From Psychrobacter immobilis (GTDB taxonomy: Bacteria > Pseudomonadota > Gammaproteobacteria > Pseudomonadales > Moraxellaceae), in the NCBI RefSeq assembly GCF_904846175.1, contig NZ_CAJGZM010000014.1:1-37795 (forward strand): a stretch of DNA of 37,795 nt, in the 5' to 3' direction. How positions within the stretch are numbered: the stretch's first letter is position 1; each line of letters begins with the position of its first letter. The notes beneath the pieces were generated by a model. It saw only the letters and a list, made by a program, of their open reading frames with translations. It was not told the origin of the DNA and made no database searches. The position numbers and the translations under genes are program-made. Shown here one piece after another: positions 27,234 through 33,456 of this stretch.

Positions 27234-27431
27234 CTGCTAGAAATCGCCTAATTGAAGGTACAGCTGGATCGTCTACTAATTAGCGAAAGGTTAGGAGACG
27301 GTTATCGGCTGTTTTAAGCGTTTTAGAATAGCTTTAGCTACCATCGTATCGAACAGAGTGTAAAACACATATAAGAGTGGTTTTTAGGCTTTTTGGCAAC
27401 GATTTAAAAGGAGTTTACAGAGGTATCGATA

Positions 27432-27602
27432 ATGGCTACTGAAAATGAAGATAAACTATCTACAAAAAATGAGACTGATATTGAGAATGTGAAAACAGGG
27501 TTGTCCAGAATGACAGATGAAGATATTCAAAATATCTTTGACCATGCTTTTGAAGATTTTCAAAGATCCAAGCTTGATCCGAACTATGTGAACGAGGATT
27601 AA
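27432..27602 (+). CDS. Small acidic hypothetical protein, 56 residues
   Basis: Starts MATENEDKLSTKNETDIEN and ends LDPNYVNED, with a predicted helix at RMTDEDIQNIFDHAFEDF. AGAGG lies eight bases upstream of the ATG. The composition is strongly acidic and there is no cysteine. It lies between the MobC-like gene and the replication origin. I do not recognise it; a regulatory or anti-restriction-like role is only a guess from acidity. Confidence 0.5.
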   Translation: MATENEDKLSTKNETDIENVKTGLSRMTDEDIQNIFDHAFEDFQRSKLDPNYVNED

Positions 27603-27806
27603 CATCAAGTAAATGGACAATTGCATTCTGAGCTACTGATAAGTTTTATAAGTGATTGGTCGCTCATATTATCATCTCAAATCCGTCAGTTCTTGAGCTT
27701 TTTTCCTATTATTTAATATAAAAACATATTTTTTACTTTTAAAGACTTTTAAAGACTTTTAGGACGCTCTCAGACCTTACCAATTAAGGGCTTCAAGATC
27801 TATAAA
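27603..27806. other. AT-rich segment of the replication origin
   Basis: No gene is seen. The region is AT-rich, with a tandem repeat CTTTTAAAGA near 27737-27760, and leads into the iterons. In Rep_3 plasmids the melting region and DnaA sites lie beside the iterons; I could not identify a convincing DnaA box. Confidence 0.45.
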
Positions 27807-27912
27807 GCTACAATCAGCTAGGTTAATGCTACAATCAGCTAGGTTAATGCTACAATCAGCTAGGTTAAAAGCTACAATCAGCAGGTATTATGCTACAATT
27901 AGATAGATTTGA
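27807..27912 (+). repeat. oriV: Five iterons, plasmid replication origin
   Basis: Five 21-bp units begin at 27807, 27828, 27849, 27871 and 27892. The first three share GCTACAATCAGCTAGGTTAA, the fourth diverges in its second half, and the fifth keeps GCTACAATTAG. The 21/22-base spacing puts sites on the same face of the helix. They end 16 bases before the repB ATG, so RepB would bind them both to start replication and to repress its own gene. Confidence 0.9.
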
Positions 27913-27928
27913 GCATTAAGGCGTAGAT

Positions 27929-28885
27929 ATGACTAACCAAGTTGGTTTATATGAGAAGAAATACCCTGCAAATTGGGTTGTTATGCAAAATCGTATTCTA
28001 CAAGCGTTTTATGAAATGACACTTGATGAAAAACGGTTGCTGTTGCTTGCTAGTTCAGTAGTGCGTTTGATAGATGCCACTGAAAAAGACACTATAGAGA
28101 TAACCGCGAAAGCATTTGCAGAGGCTTGCAACATTCAAGTGGATTCTGCTTATACTCAATTAAAAGATGCTAGTGAAACGATGATGAGGCGATTTTTTAG
28201 CTATAGAAATGAACGCGGTAGCCGTGTCAATGTACAGTGGGTCATCAGATCAATATATGAAGATGGCTATGTGTCTCTATGTTTTACAGATGAAGTGCTA
28301 CTGATGTTGAAGGTTTTTGATGAAAATAATCCATTCACTAAATATAAAAAAGAAGATGTACTTAAACTGAAGGGTGAATATTCAATAGATATATACCATC
28401 TGGCCAAAAAACATGAGGCAATGAGCTCGTGGACAATGTCACTTGAAGAAATTAGAGAGGAGCTAGCTCTTTCTAAATCTTACGAACGTATTAACAACCT
28501 AAAAAGTCGAGTCATCAACCCAAGCGTTGAAGAAATAACAGAAAAGTCAGATATTAAAATCACCTATGAAAACGTTAAACGTGGTCGTACCGTCACAGGA
28601 CTAAAATTTAATGTCAAAGCTAAGCCCACCAAGAAAAAAAGTCTGGAGGACTTAAATCAGAATAATGAGAATAGAGATATACCATCCTTAACCGTCAAAC
28701 AGATCGACCGTTTTGCGCCTCTATTGGCTAACTATGCCCCATTTGGTAGCTATGCGCCTTCAGGAAAAAGTACCCAAGAAGTGATCAGCTGGTTACACAC
28801 TCAATTAAGAGATGAAGCTTTTTTAAAGACCCATAAAAAGCATTTGCTGGCGGTAGGTTATACGTTCCCTAAGCAAAAATCATAG
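27929..28885 (+). CDS. repB: RepB, Rep_3-family replication initiator
   Basis: A 318-residue initiator with two winged-helix domains. The first covers VMQNRILQAFYEMTLDEKRL through VNVQWVIRSIYEDGYVSLCF. The second includes LKLKGEYSIDIYHLAKKHEA and LEEIREELALSKSYERINNL. The FKRRVINPSVEEI-like segment of the family appears as LKSRVINPSVEEITEKSD. The C-terminal ~80 residues are a variable extension. It resembles initiators of Acinetobacter and Psychrobacter iteron plasmids. AAGGCG precedes the ATG, and the iterons lie directly upstream. Confidence 0.93.
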   Translation: MTNQVGLYEKKYPANWVVMQNRILQAFYEMTLDEKRLLLLASSVVRLIDATEKDTIEITAKAFAEACNIQVDSAYTQLKDASETMMRRFFSYRNERGSRVNVQWVIRSIYEDGYVSLCFTDEVLLMLKVFDENNPFTKYKKEDVLKLKGEYSIDIYHLAKKHEAMSSWTMSLEEIREELALSKSYERINNLKSRVINPSVEEITEKSDIKITYENVKRGRTVTGLKFNVKAKPTKKKSLEDLNQNNENRDIPSLTVKQIDRFAPLLANYAPFGSYAPSGKSTQEVISWLHTQLRDEAFLKTHKKHLLAVGYTFPKQKS

Positions 28886-28921
28886 CAAAGAAAAAAGAGT
28901 GATTAATCTGGTACTGTCTAT

Positions 28922-28962
28922 ACAAATGGTTTATATTATATGTACACAGATAAGCCATTTGT
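28922..28962. promoter_or_regulatory. Operator dyad in the relB promoter
   Basis: ACAAATGGTTTAT (28922-28934) and ATAAGCCATTTGT (28950-28962) are inverted repeats matching at 12 of 13 positions. They flank the AT-rich likely -10 region TATATTATATG. The right arm ends six bases before the relB ATG. This is the usual layout for toxin-antitoxin autoregulation. Confidence 0.6.
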
Positions 28963-28968
28963 AATGCC

Positions 28969-29196
28969 ATGACGACAACTAATTATAATATCAGGCTCGA
29001 TCAAGAGCTAAAAGAAAATGCTTTTGCCGTGTTTGAAAGCTATGGTCTAACGCCGTCTCAAGCGATTAAATTGTTCTTGACCCAAGTGGCGCAAACCAAT
29101 CAAGTACCGCTATCTTTTGAATACCAGAAAGTATCAGCTGTCAGTCAAGATGAATTGCTAATCTATAAAGAGCATACTGACAGAGAGAACAGATAA
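28969..29196 (+). CDS. RelB/DinJ-family antitoxin
   Basis: A 75-residue protein with the RelB/DinJ N-terminal ribbon-helix-helix: NYNIRLDQELKENAFAVFES, then YGLTPSQAIKLFLTQVAQTN and VPLSFEY. These antitoxins normally precede a RelE- or YafQ-type toxin. Here the next frame is BrnT-like instead, opening in overlap with the relB stop. A dyad in the promoter suggests autoregulation. Confidence 0.85.
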   Translation: MTTTNYNIRLDQELKENAFAVFESYGLTPSQAIKLFLTQVAQTNQVPLSFEYQKVSAVSQDELLIYKEHTDRENR

Positions 29197-29481
29197 GCAT
29201 TAGATTTGAATGGGATGAACAAAAAAACACCAATCAGCGTAAGCACCGTTTATTATTTGAGGCAGCCGCCCGAGTTTTTCTAGACCTTTTATGCCTGCGT
29301 CAGCAAGACAGGTATGAAAATGATGAAAAGCAGTGGCAAGCGCTGGGTACAGTAGACGGTACCGCCGTCCTATTGGTAGCCCATACGCAAACAGAAATAG
29401 ATAATGGTGAGGTTATACGCATTATCTATCTCAGCTAGACGTGTCAAAAAAATTAAAGGGAGCCAGTGTGAACAAAGTTAG
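29193..29481 (+). pseudogene. brnT: brnT-like toxin gene with frameshift and no standard start
   Basis: BrnT toxins are small RelE-fold ribonucleases. The frame reads ISIRFEWDEQKNTNQRKH (family start F-E-W-D-x-x-K), then LLFEAAARVFLD and EVIRII, but ends early as YLS-stop at 29438. At 29423-29430 the tetranucleotide TATC is duplicated. Removing one copy restores IRII-SARRVKKIKGSQCEQS, the normal BrnT end (SAR-R), stopping at 29481 in overlap with brnA. No ATG, GTG or TTG starts the frame; only ATA (29193) or ATT (29199) is available near the relB stop. The toxin is probably inactive, unless slippage at the repeat rescues it. Confidence 0.7.
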
Positions 29482-29632
29482 CTATCAAATAGACGAGCTA
29501 CCACCACTAACGGCCAAGCAACAAGTAGATTTAGAGCATTTAGCAACGCTTAATGATGACGACATTGATCTATCAGACATTCCAGAAGTCACCGACTGGT
29601 CAGGTGTTAGCCGTGGCAGTATTAAACCATAA
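29468..29632 (+). CDS. brnA: BrnA-like antitoxin, short form
   Basis: 54 residues from a GTG at 29468 that has AAAGGGAG just upstream. An in-frame GTG at 29441 would add nine residues but lacks an RBS. It contains the BrnA N-terminal pattern YQIDELPPLTAKQQVDLEHL, then DIDLSDIPEVTDWSG and VSRGSIKP. Typical BrnA antitoxins continue with a ribbon-helix-helix DNA-binding part, which is missing here. After the TAA the same frame stays open for 23 codons (FFTEASIIAKFKDKTKQTG) to 29704, so the stop may be a recent nonsense change. Confidence 0.65.
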   Translation: MNKVSYQIDELPPLTAKQQVDLEHLATLNDDDIDLSDIPEVTDWSGVSRGSIKP

Positions 29633-29768
29633 GCGTTCTTTACTGAGGCCAGTATCATTGCCAAATTTAAGGATAAAACCAAGCAAACAGGCGCTAATCA
29701 TTAATAAATGATAGTAATGCGCTAGAAGAGTACTTAACTGATCGTTAGCCCTAATCTAATGATTGTGA

Positions 29769-29793
29769 CCTCAAGATTACTTGAGGTTTTTTT
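29769..29793 (+). terminator. Rho-independent terminator of the relB-brnTA cluster
   Basis: CCTCAAG-ATTA-CTTGAGG, a seven-bp perfect stem, is followed by seven Ts. It lies 65 bases after the extended brnA frame. Confidence 0.85.
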
Positions 29794-29803
29794 AAGCCTT
29801 ATA

Positions 29804-29850
29804 TTGTAGTAAATTGTATATTGTATTATACTATATACAACATACTACAA
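29804..29850. promoter_or_regulatory. kfrA operator, large bipartite palindrome
   Basis: TTGTAGTA-N2-TTGTATAT (29804-29821) mirrors ATATACAA-N2-TACTACAA (29833-29850) around an 11-base AT centre. All 16 defined positions pair. It ends 40 bases before the kfrA ATG and covers the likely promoter. KfrA proteins are known to repress their own genes through long inverted repeats, so this is the probable self-operator. Confidence 0.7.
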
Positions 29851-29890
29851 ACGCTACATATTTACTCATACAAAATTAAGGACAATAATT

Positions 29891-30859
29891 ATGGCCATTA
29901 CTACACAGCAAATTCATTCTATTGCTGATCAACTGCACGAACAAGGTATCAAACCTACTTTAGCCGAAGTGCGTAAGGCGCTGGGTGGTGGATCATTCAC
30001 GACCATCAGTGAAGCCATGAAGTCTTGGCGTCAGGATAACCAACAAGAAGAGCAGCTAAGACAGGTTGAGCTACCAAGTAGCATTGCTGAACGCTTACAA
30101 ACGCTTGGTGCAGATATGTGGCAGACGGCCATTGATATTGCCAATGATCGCTTGGTGAAAGAGCGTGAGGCACTAGAGAGTATTAAGGCCAAGGCACAAG
30201 CTGAGACAGACGAGGCACAAGAGGCGGTTAAGACGCTAGAGAGTGAACAAGCTAATTTGTTGCTAGAGCTCGATGAGGTCACAGCAACTGCAGAGGCAGC
30301 GGCAATCACTTCGGCTCAGATTACTGCTGAACGTGACACGCTGATACAGACACTCAGTGATACTCAGCACGCGCTTGAGCTTGAGCAAGCTAAAACAGAT
30401 GCAGCCCAAGCGCAACTTGCAGAGCTGCGCAGCAGCTTTGATCAGCAAGCAAAAGAGCTTAACGTCAACTTATCAAAAGTGGCCGCGCTTGAAGCCACTG
30501 CTAGTAGCGATAAAGCAGAAATTGCACGTCTACAAACAGAACTGACAGTGACTAAGGGTGAGCTAAAGACAGTCACCACTGAACGCAATGAGATAGCGAC
30601 TGACACAGCAGAAGTCAAAGGGGAGTTAAAGGCCATAGTCGCTGAGCGTAACAAGCTATCAGGACTCAACGATCAGCTGACCCAAACACAGGCTAAGCTT
30701 GAAGCTGAGCATAGCGTACTGAATAAGCAGTATAGCGAGCTATCAAGCCATCACCTATCGGAGCAAGAACAAGTGACTCTGTTACAAGATCAACTTAAGA
30801 AAGCACAAGATGCTCTAATACTTATTCAAAACAAAGATAATACTTTGGATGCTGACTAA
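29891..30859 (+). CDS. kfrA: KfrA-type plasmid DNA-binding coiled-coil protein
   Basis: The 322 residues divide into an N-terminal KfrA_N winged-helix-like domain (about 1-110: QIHSIADQLHEQGIKPTLAE, VRKALGGGSFTTISEAMKSW) and an almost uninterrupted coiled coil to the end (KTLESEQANLLLELDEVTAT; EIARLQTELTVTKGELKTVT). KfrA proteins bind their own promoter and form a scaffold that helps plasmid stability and segregation. AAGGA precedes the ATG. The gene is monocistronic. Confidence 0.9.
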   Translation: MAITTQQIHSIADQLHEQGIKPTLAEVRKALGGGSFTTISEAMKSWRQDNQQEEQLRQVELPSSIAERLQTLGADMWQTAIDIANDRLVKEREALESIKAKAQAETDEAQEAVKTLESEQANLLLELDEVTATAEAAAITSAQITAERDTLIQTLSDTQHALELEQAKTDAAQAQLAELRSSFDQQAKELNVNLSKVAALEATASSDKAEIARLQTELTVTKGELKTVTTERNEIATDTAEVKGELKAIVAERNKLSGLNDQLTQTQAKLEAEHSVLNKQYSELSSHHLSEQEQVTLLQDQLKKAQDALILIQNKDNTLDAD

Positions 30860-31049
30860 ATAAAAGTATTCGAGGTTTCAGTTTAATTAGGATTTCAAGA
30901 TAAAGAACAGTTATAAGTTTGGGAGGTAGTTTACCCAAGGCATAGATCTCGTTCTATTCACACTAAGCTTATGAATCAACCATGACAATATCGACTCACT
31001 GAATAAGTGATTGTTGTATATTAACTATTCTAAATTTTTCTCTGGACTC
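30860..31049. other. Non-coding spacer after kfrA
   Basis: No gene is seen. There is a small TCACT-GAATA-AGTGA hairpin near 30994-31008. No clear terminator follows kfrA before the hairpin at 31054. Confidence 0.4.
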
Positions 31050-31727
31050 TTATAGTATATAGCCGAGTGGGCTATATACTACTTAAATTAGCCTAAGTGA
31101 ATTTATGCTGATTTTGGAGCCTTGAGCAGATTTCAAGGAACACTCACCCTAAAGCGATTATGAGTAGATAAAATACTCACAATCGCTTTAGTGCATTCCT
31201 TGGATTTGATGTGATTAGTCATGCCGACTTCATCGCCCATCGCGTCATCAAGACCGTATCACTGTATCAAGCTACGGTTGTTAAGATTACGGCTGATAGC
31301 ACCGCCTAGACACGCTCTTAACCGCTACTGTACTGTCATACGCTAGCAAGGGCATAAACCCAATATACCGCTACGATATGCACGAGTAACCACTCATTGC
31401 GTTGCTCTGATCCTTTGTCTAGTAACCCCTGTAGGGAGCTCACCCTTATGTCAAACGCAGTCGTCACCGAGGCCTGCCACCCATTTGACGGGTAACGGGT
31501 ACAGAGAGAGCAGCACGAGGATGTAACGAGCGAATAAGTATACGGTAGGTATATTGATATTGAGCAGACTTTAAGATAAAATGCACTTATACGGGCATTT
31601 AATGCTGTTCAAATAACGCACTTCAGATGCTTATTTGTTCGTTACAGCGTGTTGACGCACACTGTAACCGTTAATTACATTAAAAACTAAATGCCTCTAG
31701 GAGTCAACTCCCAGAGGCATTTTTTTG
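31050..31727 (+). ncRNA. Candidate large structured non-coding RNA region
   Basis: About 680 bases with no plausible ORF but many helices. AGTATATAGCC/GGCTATATACT (31054-31080) is a perfect 11-bp stem. CTAAAGCGATTATGAGTA pairs with its near-complement at 31175-31192 (17 of 18), with CAAGGAA/TTCCTTG (31135-31202) outside it. ACCGTA/TACGGT brackets 31252-31279. GTAACGAGCGAATAAGTAT (31523-31541) pairs at all 19 positions with 31625-31643 on the plus-strand RNA, three as G-U. GTTACAG/CTGTAAC (31641-31668) competes with that helix. The region ends in a strong terminator. Strand evidence is mixed: the 18-bp stem has an A-C mismatch on the plus strand that would be G-U on the minus strand. I do not recognise an RNA family. 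Confidence 0.45.
31691..31727 (+). terminator. Strong Rho-independent terminator
   Basis: ATGCCTCT-A-GGAG and CTCC-C-AGAGGCAT form a 12-bp stem with one mismatch and a TCAA loop, followed by seven Ts. The minus strand tail is poorer. No coding gene lies upstream in this direction for over 800 bases, so it implies a non-coding transcript. Confidence 0.8.
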
Positions 31728-31768
31728 TTTGTCATGCAGACTAGTTTTTTGATATCTGGTTTTTCGTT

Positions 31769-31813
31769 GAATTGCTTAGGCTTTTTTTATCGTCATCTTA
31801 GCGTAAGCAATTC
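31769..31813. repeat. Inverted repeat flush with a small gene start
   Basis: GAATTGCTTA (31769-31778) and TAAGCAATTC (31804-31813) are perfect, and two more bases on each side also pair. The right arm ends six bases before the ATG at 31821. It is either an operator or an mRNA hairpin in the place where a ribosome binding site would be expected. Confidence 0.5.
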
Positions 31814-31820
31814 AATTATT

Positions 31821-31985
31821 ATGAAGTTAGCACATCCTCACAAGACGTTAAGTTCCGGACAATATTGGGTCGGTTCATATTCTGAAATACAAGTCGTGGC
31901 TAAGTGCTGCCGTCAGTTGATTGCTGAGATGTCTCAAGAATTAAAGAGTACTTCTGGGGCAGTAACTATCTACCTATCACTATAA
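31821..31985 (+). CDS. Small hypothetical protein, 54 residues
   Basis: Begins MKLAHPHKTLSSGQYWVGSY and contains EIQVVAKCCRQLIAEMSQEL, with an adjacent Cys pair. A bidirectional terminator starts at its stop codon, supporting a real transcript. The open frame extends 32 codons further upstream (to 31725), but that part overlaps the preceding terminator tail and the inverted repeat and looks non-coding. No good Shine-Dalgarno precedes the ATG. The family is not recognised. Confidence 0.45.
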   Translation: MKLAHPHKTLSSGQYWVGSYSEIQVVAKCCRQLIAEMSQELKSTSGAVTIYLSL

Positions 31986-32018
31986 AAAATCGCCTGATTT
32001 AAAATCAGGCGATTTTTT
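31984..32018. terminator. Bidirectional terminator
   Basis: AAAAAATCGCCTGATTT and its complement form an almost uninterrupted 17-bp stem with A and T runs on both sides. It separates the rightward 54-residue gene from the leftward yoeB stop at 32037 and can serve both. Confidence 0.9.
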
Positions 32019-32036
32019 AGGCTGTCATATCCTTAC

Positions 32037-32291
32037 TTAATAATGATAACGGCACTGGACGATAATGATCGCATCATCTTGAATTTCATAAACCAGCCGA
32101 TGCTCTTGATCAATTCGACGAGACCAGTAGCCTGCAAGGTCATGTTTGAGTGGTTCAGGTTTGCCAATACCCTTAAATGGGTCACGTTTGATGGCTTTAA
32201 TCAGCTTACCGATCTGTTTGACTTTCTCTTTACTGGTTTTTTGCCAGTACTCATAGTCCTCCCACGCGTCTTCCGTCCAAGATAGTATCAA
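32037..32291 (-). CDS. yoeB: YoeB toxin (ribosome-dependent mRNA interferase)
   Basis: An 84-residue RelE-superfamily toxin that cleaves mRNA on the ribosome. All catalytic residues are at the E. coli positions: E46 (KPEPLKH), R65 (EHRLVYE), H83 and Y84 (CRYHY end). The KGIGKPEPLKHDLAGYWSRR core is nearly canonical, so the toxin looks active. Its ATG overlaps the yefM stop by four bases. Confidence 0.95.
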   Translation of the reverse strand: MILSWTEDAWEDYEYWQKTSKEKVKQIGKLIKAIKRDPFKGIGKPEPLKHDLAGYWSRRIDQEHRLVYEIQDDAIIIVQCRYHY

Positions 32292-32578
32292 GCGTCTACC
32301 TCATCATCAAAAGTGAGGGGTATATCTTTGGTATCAATCTCACGTTCAATTAAGCGACCAGCTTTAGCATCAGCAATAGAGCGTCTGAGACGCTTGGCAT
32401 TGGTAGGGCTGCTTAAAAGATGCAGTGTTTCCTCATACGAGTTAAACTCTTCTAAACTCATCAATACCGTCGGTTTAGCATTTTGTCTTGTAATTAATAT
32501 CGGGCCTTTATCGGTGTCTACCTTATCGATATACTTTGCTAAGCTCTTTCTAAAATCAGTGTAGTTCACAACGTCCAT
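32288..32578 (-). CDS. yefM: YefM antitoxin
   Basis: 96 residues from the Met beginning MDVVNYTDFRKSLAKYIDKV. A further upstream Met would add 15 residues, but GTGGAG lies eight bases ahead of the chosen ATG. The Phd/YefM fold is clear: ILITRQNAKPTVLMSLEEFN, then ETLHLLSSPTNAKRLRRSIA, and an acidic C-terminal tail that would wrap YoeB. It represses its own operon together with YoeB. Confidence 0.93.
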   Translation of the reverse strand: MDVVNYTDFRKSLAKYIDKVDTDKGPILITRQNAKPTVLMSLEEFNSYEETLHLLSSPTNAKRLRRSIADAKAGRLIEREIDTKDIPLTFDDEVDA

Positions 32579-32658
32579 AATAATTACTCCACGTTTAATT
32601 ATGTTGGTTATATGACCTATCATTATAGGTTGAATGTTATACTAGTATATACTATATC

Positions 32659-32676
32659 TGTACTTATATCTGTACA
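32659..32676. promoter_or_regulatory. YefM-type operator sites
   Basis: TGTACT (32659-32664) and TGTACA (32671-32676) lie about 80-100 bases upstream of the yefM ATG, beside an AT-rich TAGTATATACTA palindrome (32644-32655) in the promoter region. E. coli YefM recognises TGTACA cores, so these are likely binding sites. Confidence 0.5.
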
Positions 32677-32817
32677 TATATTAGTAAGAAGCAAAGGGAT
32701 AATTTGATATGTCTTCATGTATCTTTTTAAAACGTACATATGAAAGCTGACATATTGATCTTAGTTTAAATTTCTTGGCACGTTTGCCGCCTTATATTGT
32801 CGAAAGAAACAAATTTT

Positions 32818-32872
32818 ACTCATATACTCATATACTCATATACTCATATACTCATATACTCATACCATTTTG
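32818..32872 (+). repeat. Tandem ACTC-ATAT array, candidate parH-type centromere
   Basis: Seven ACTC tetramers start every 8 bp at 32818, 32826, 32834, 32842, 32850, 32858 and 32866. They are separated by ATAT; the last unit reads ACTCATAC. ParG of TP228 binds ACTC tetramers with 4-bp AT-rich spacers at its centromere parH, and the parF operator here carries the degenerate version. This array is the best candidate for the plasmid's partition site. It is about 11 kb from parFG rather than beside them. A plain microsatellite is the alternative. Confidence 0.65.
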
Positions 32873-33456
32873 CAGAAAAGCAATTATGAATGCAATATAA
32901 TGGTTATTATCAAGCCTTACTGCATTAAATCGATTTTTATATGGCGTTGTGATGCCTTTAAATAAAGATCAAAGGGCGTAGTTTTATTTTTTTATTGTCG
33001 TATTCTCTCAGGATGTTGAGTCTCCGACAATCTCAGGGCGGTTCAGCTCTCTTAGCGTCTTGATCCTTAGTGCTGGCTCTCACATAAACACGAACAGTCA
33101 TAACGCCTCTTTTTATCATTTATACTTAATAATTAATGTCCATTGATAATAGCAAGATATTACTATCATTTAATAATATAAACAAGTCTAATGATAGATA
33201 AGTTATTGTTTAGAGGTTTTATGTTTTGGGTATAGGCTAATGATAGGAAAAAAGCACAGCAGCCAGTCTTATAATTCAAAAGTCTGTTATAGATGGTTCC
33301 ATGCTAACAGTCTGCTTTAAGTAGTCTGTTAATAGGTTTGAAAGGTAAAATAACTGGTTTCCTTGGGGTATGTTCTAAAAATAACTAATATATCTAATCG
33401 ATGCTAAAATAGAACAAAAATTTATTTTATACATAACAAGATGGAGACTACATATC
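32873..33456. other. Intergenic region upstream of the CBASS operon
   Basis: 584 bases, mostly AT-rich. Contains a resolvase remnant (33033-33101) and a candidate promoter TTGGGG-N17-TAATAT (33363-33391) ahead of the CD-NTase gene. No other gene is seen. Confidence 0.5.
33033..33101 (-). pseudogene. Serine recombinase (resolvase) N-terminal remnant
   Basis: A 22-codon frame from an ATG reads MTVRVYVRASTKDQDAKRAE and then breaks with PP-stop. RVY-x-RAST-x-DQDA is the unmistakable start of resolvase/invertase-type serine recombinases, including the catalytic Ser in RAST. The rest of the gene is absent, so a recombination or deletion cut it at about codon 20. Confidence 0.75.

Noticed and set aside
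27807..27912. Iteron block considered as a CRISPR array
   Set aside because: The repeats are contiguous 21-bp units without spacers and sit directly before repB.
31725..31820. N-terminal extension of the 54-residue gene
   Set aside because: It overlaps the T tail of a terminator and the inverted repeat. The composition (Phe/Leu/Ser) reflects T-rich non-coding DNA.
32818..32872. Octamer array considered as a phase-variation microsatellite in a coding gene
   Set aside because: It is not in or at the start of any frame. The match to ACTC boxes and the parF operator is a better explanation.
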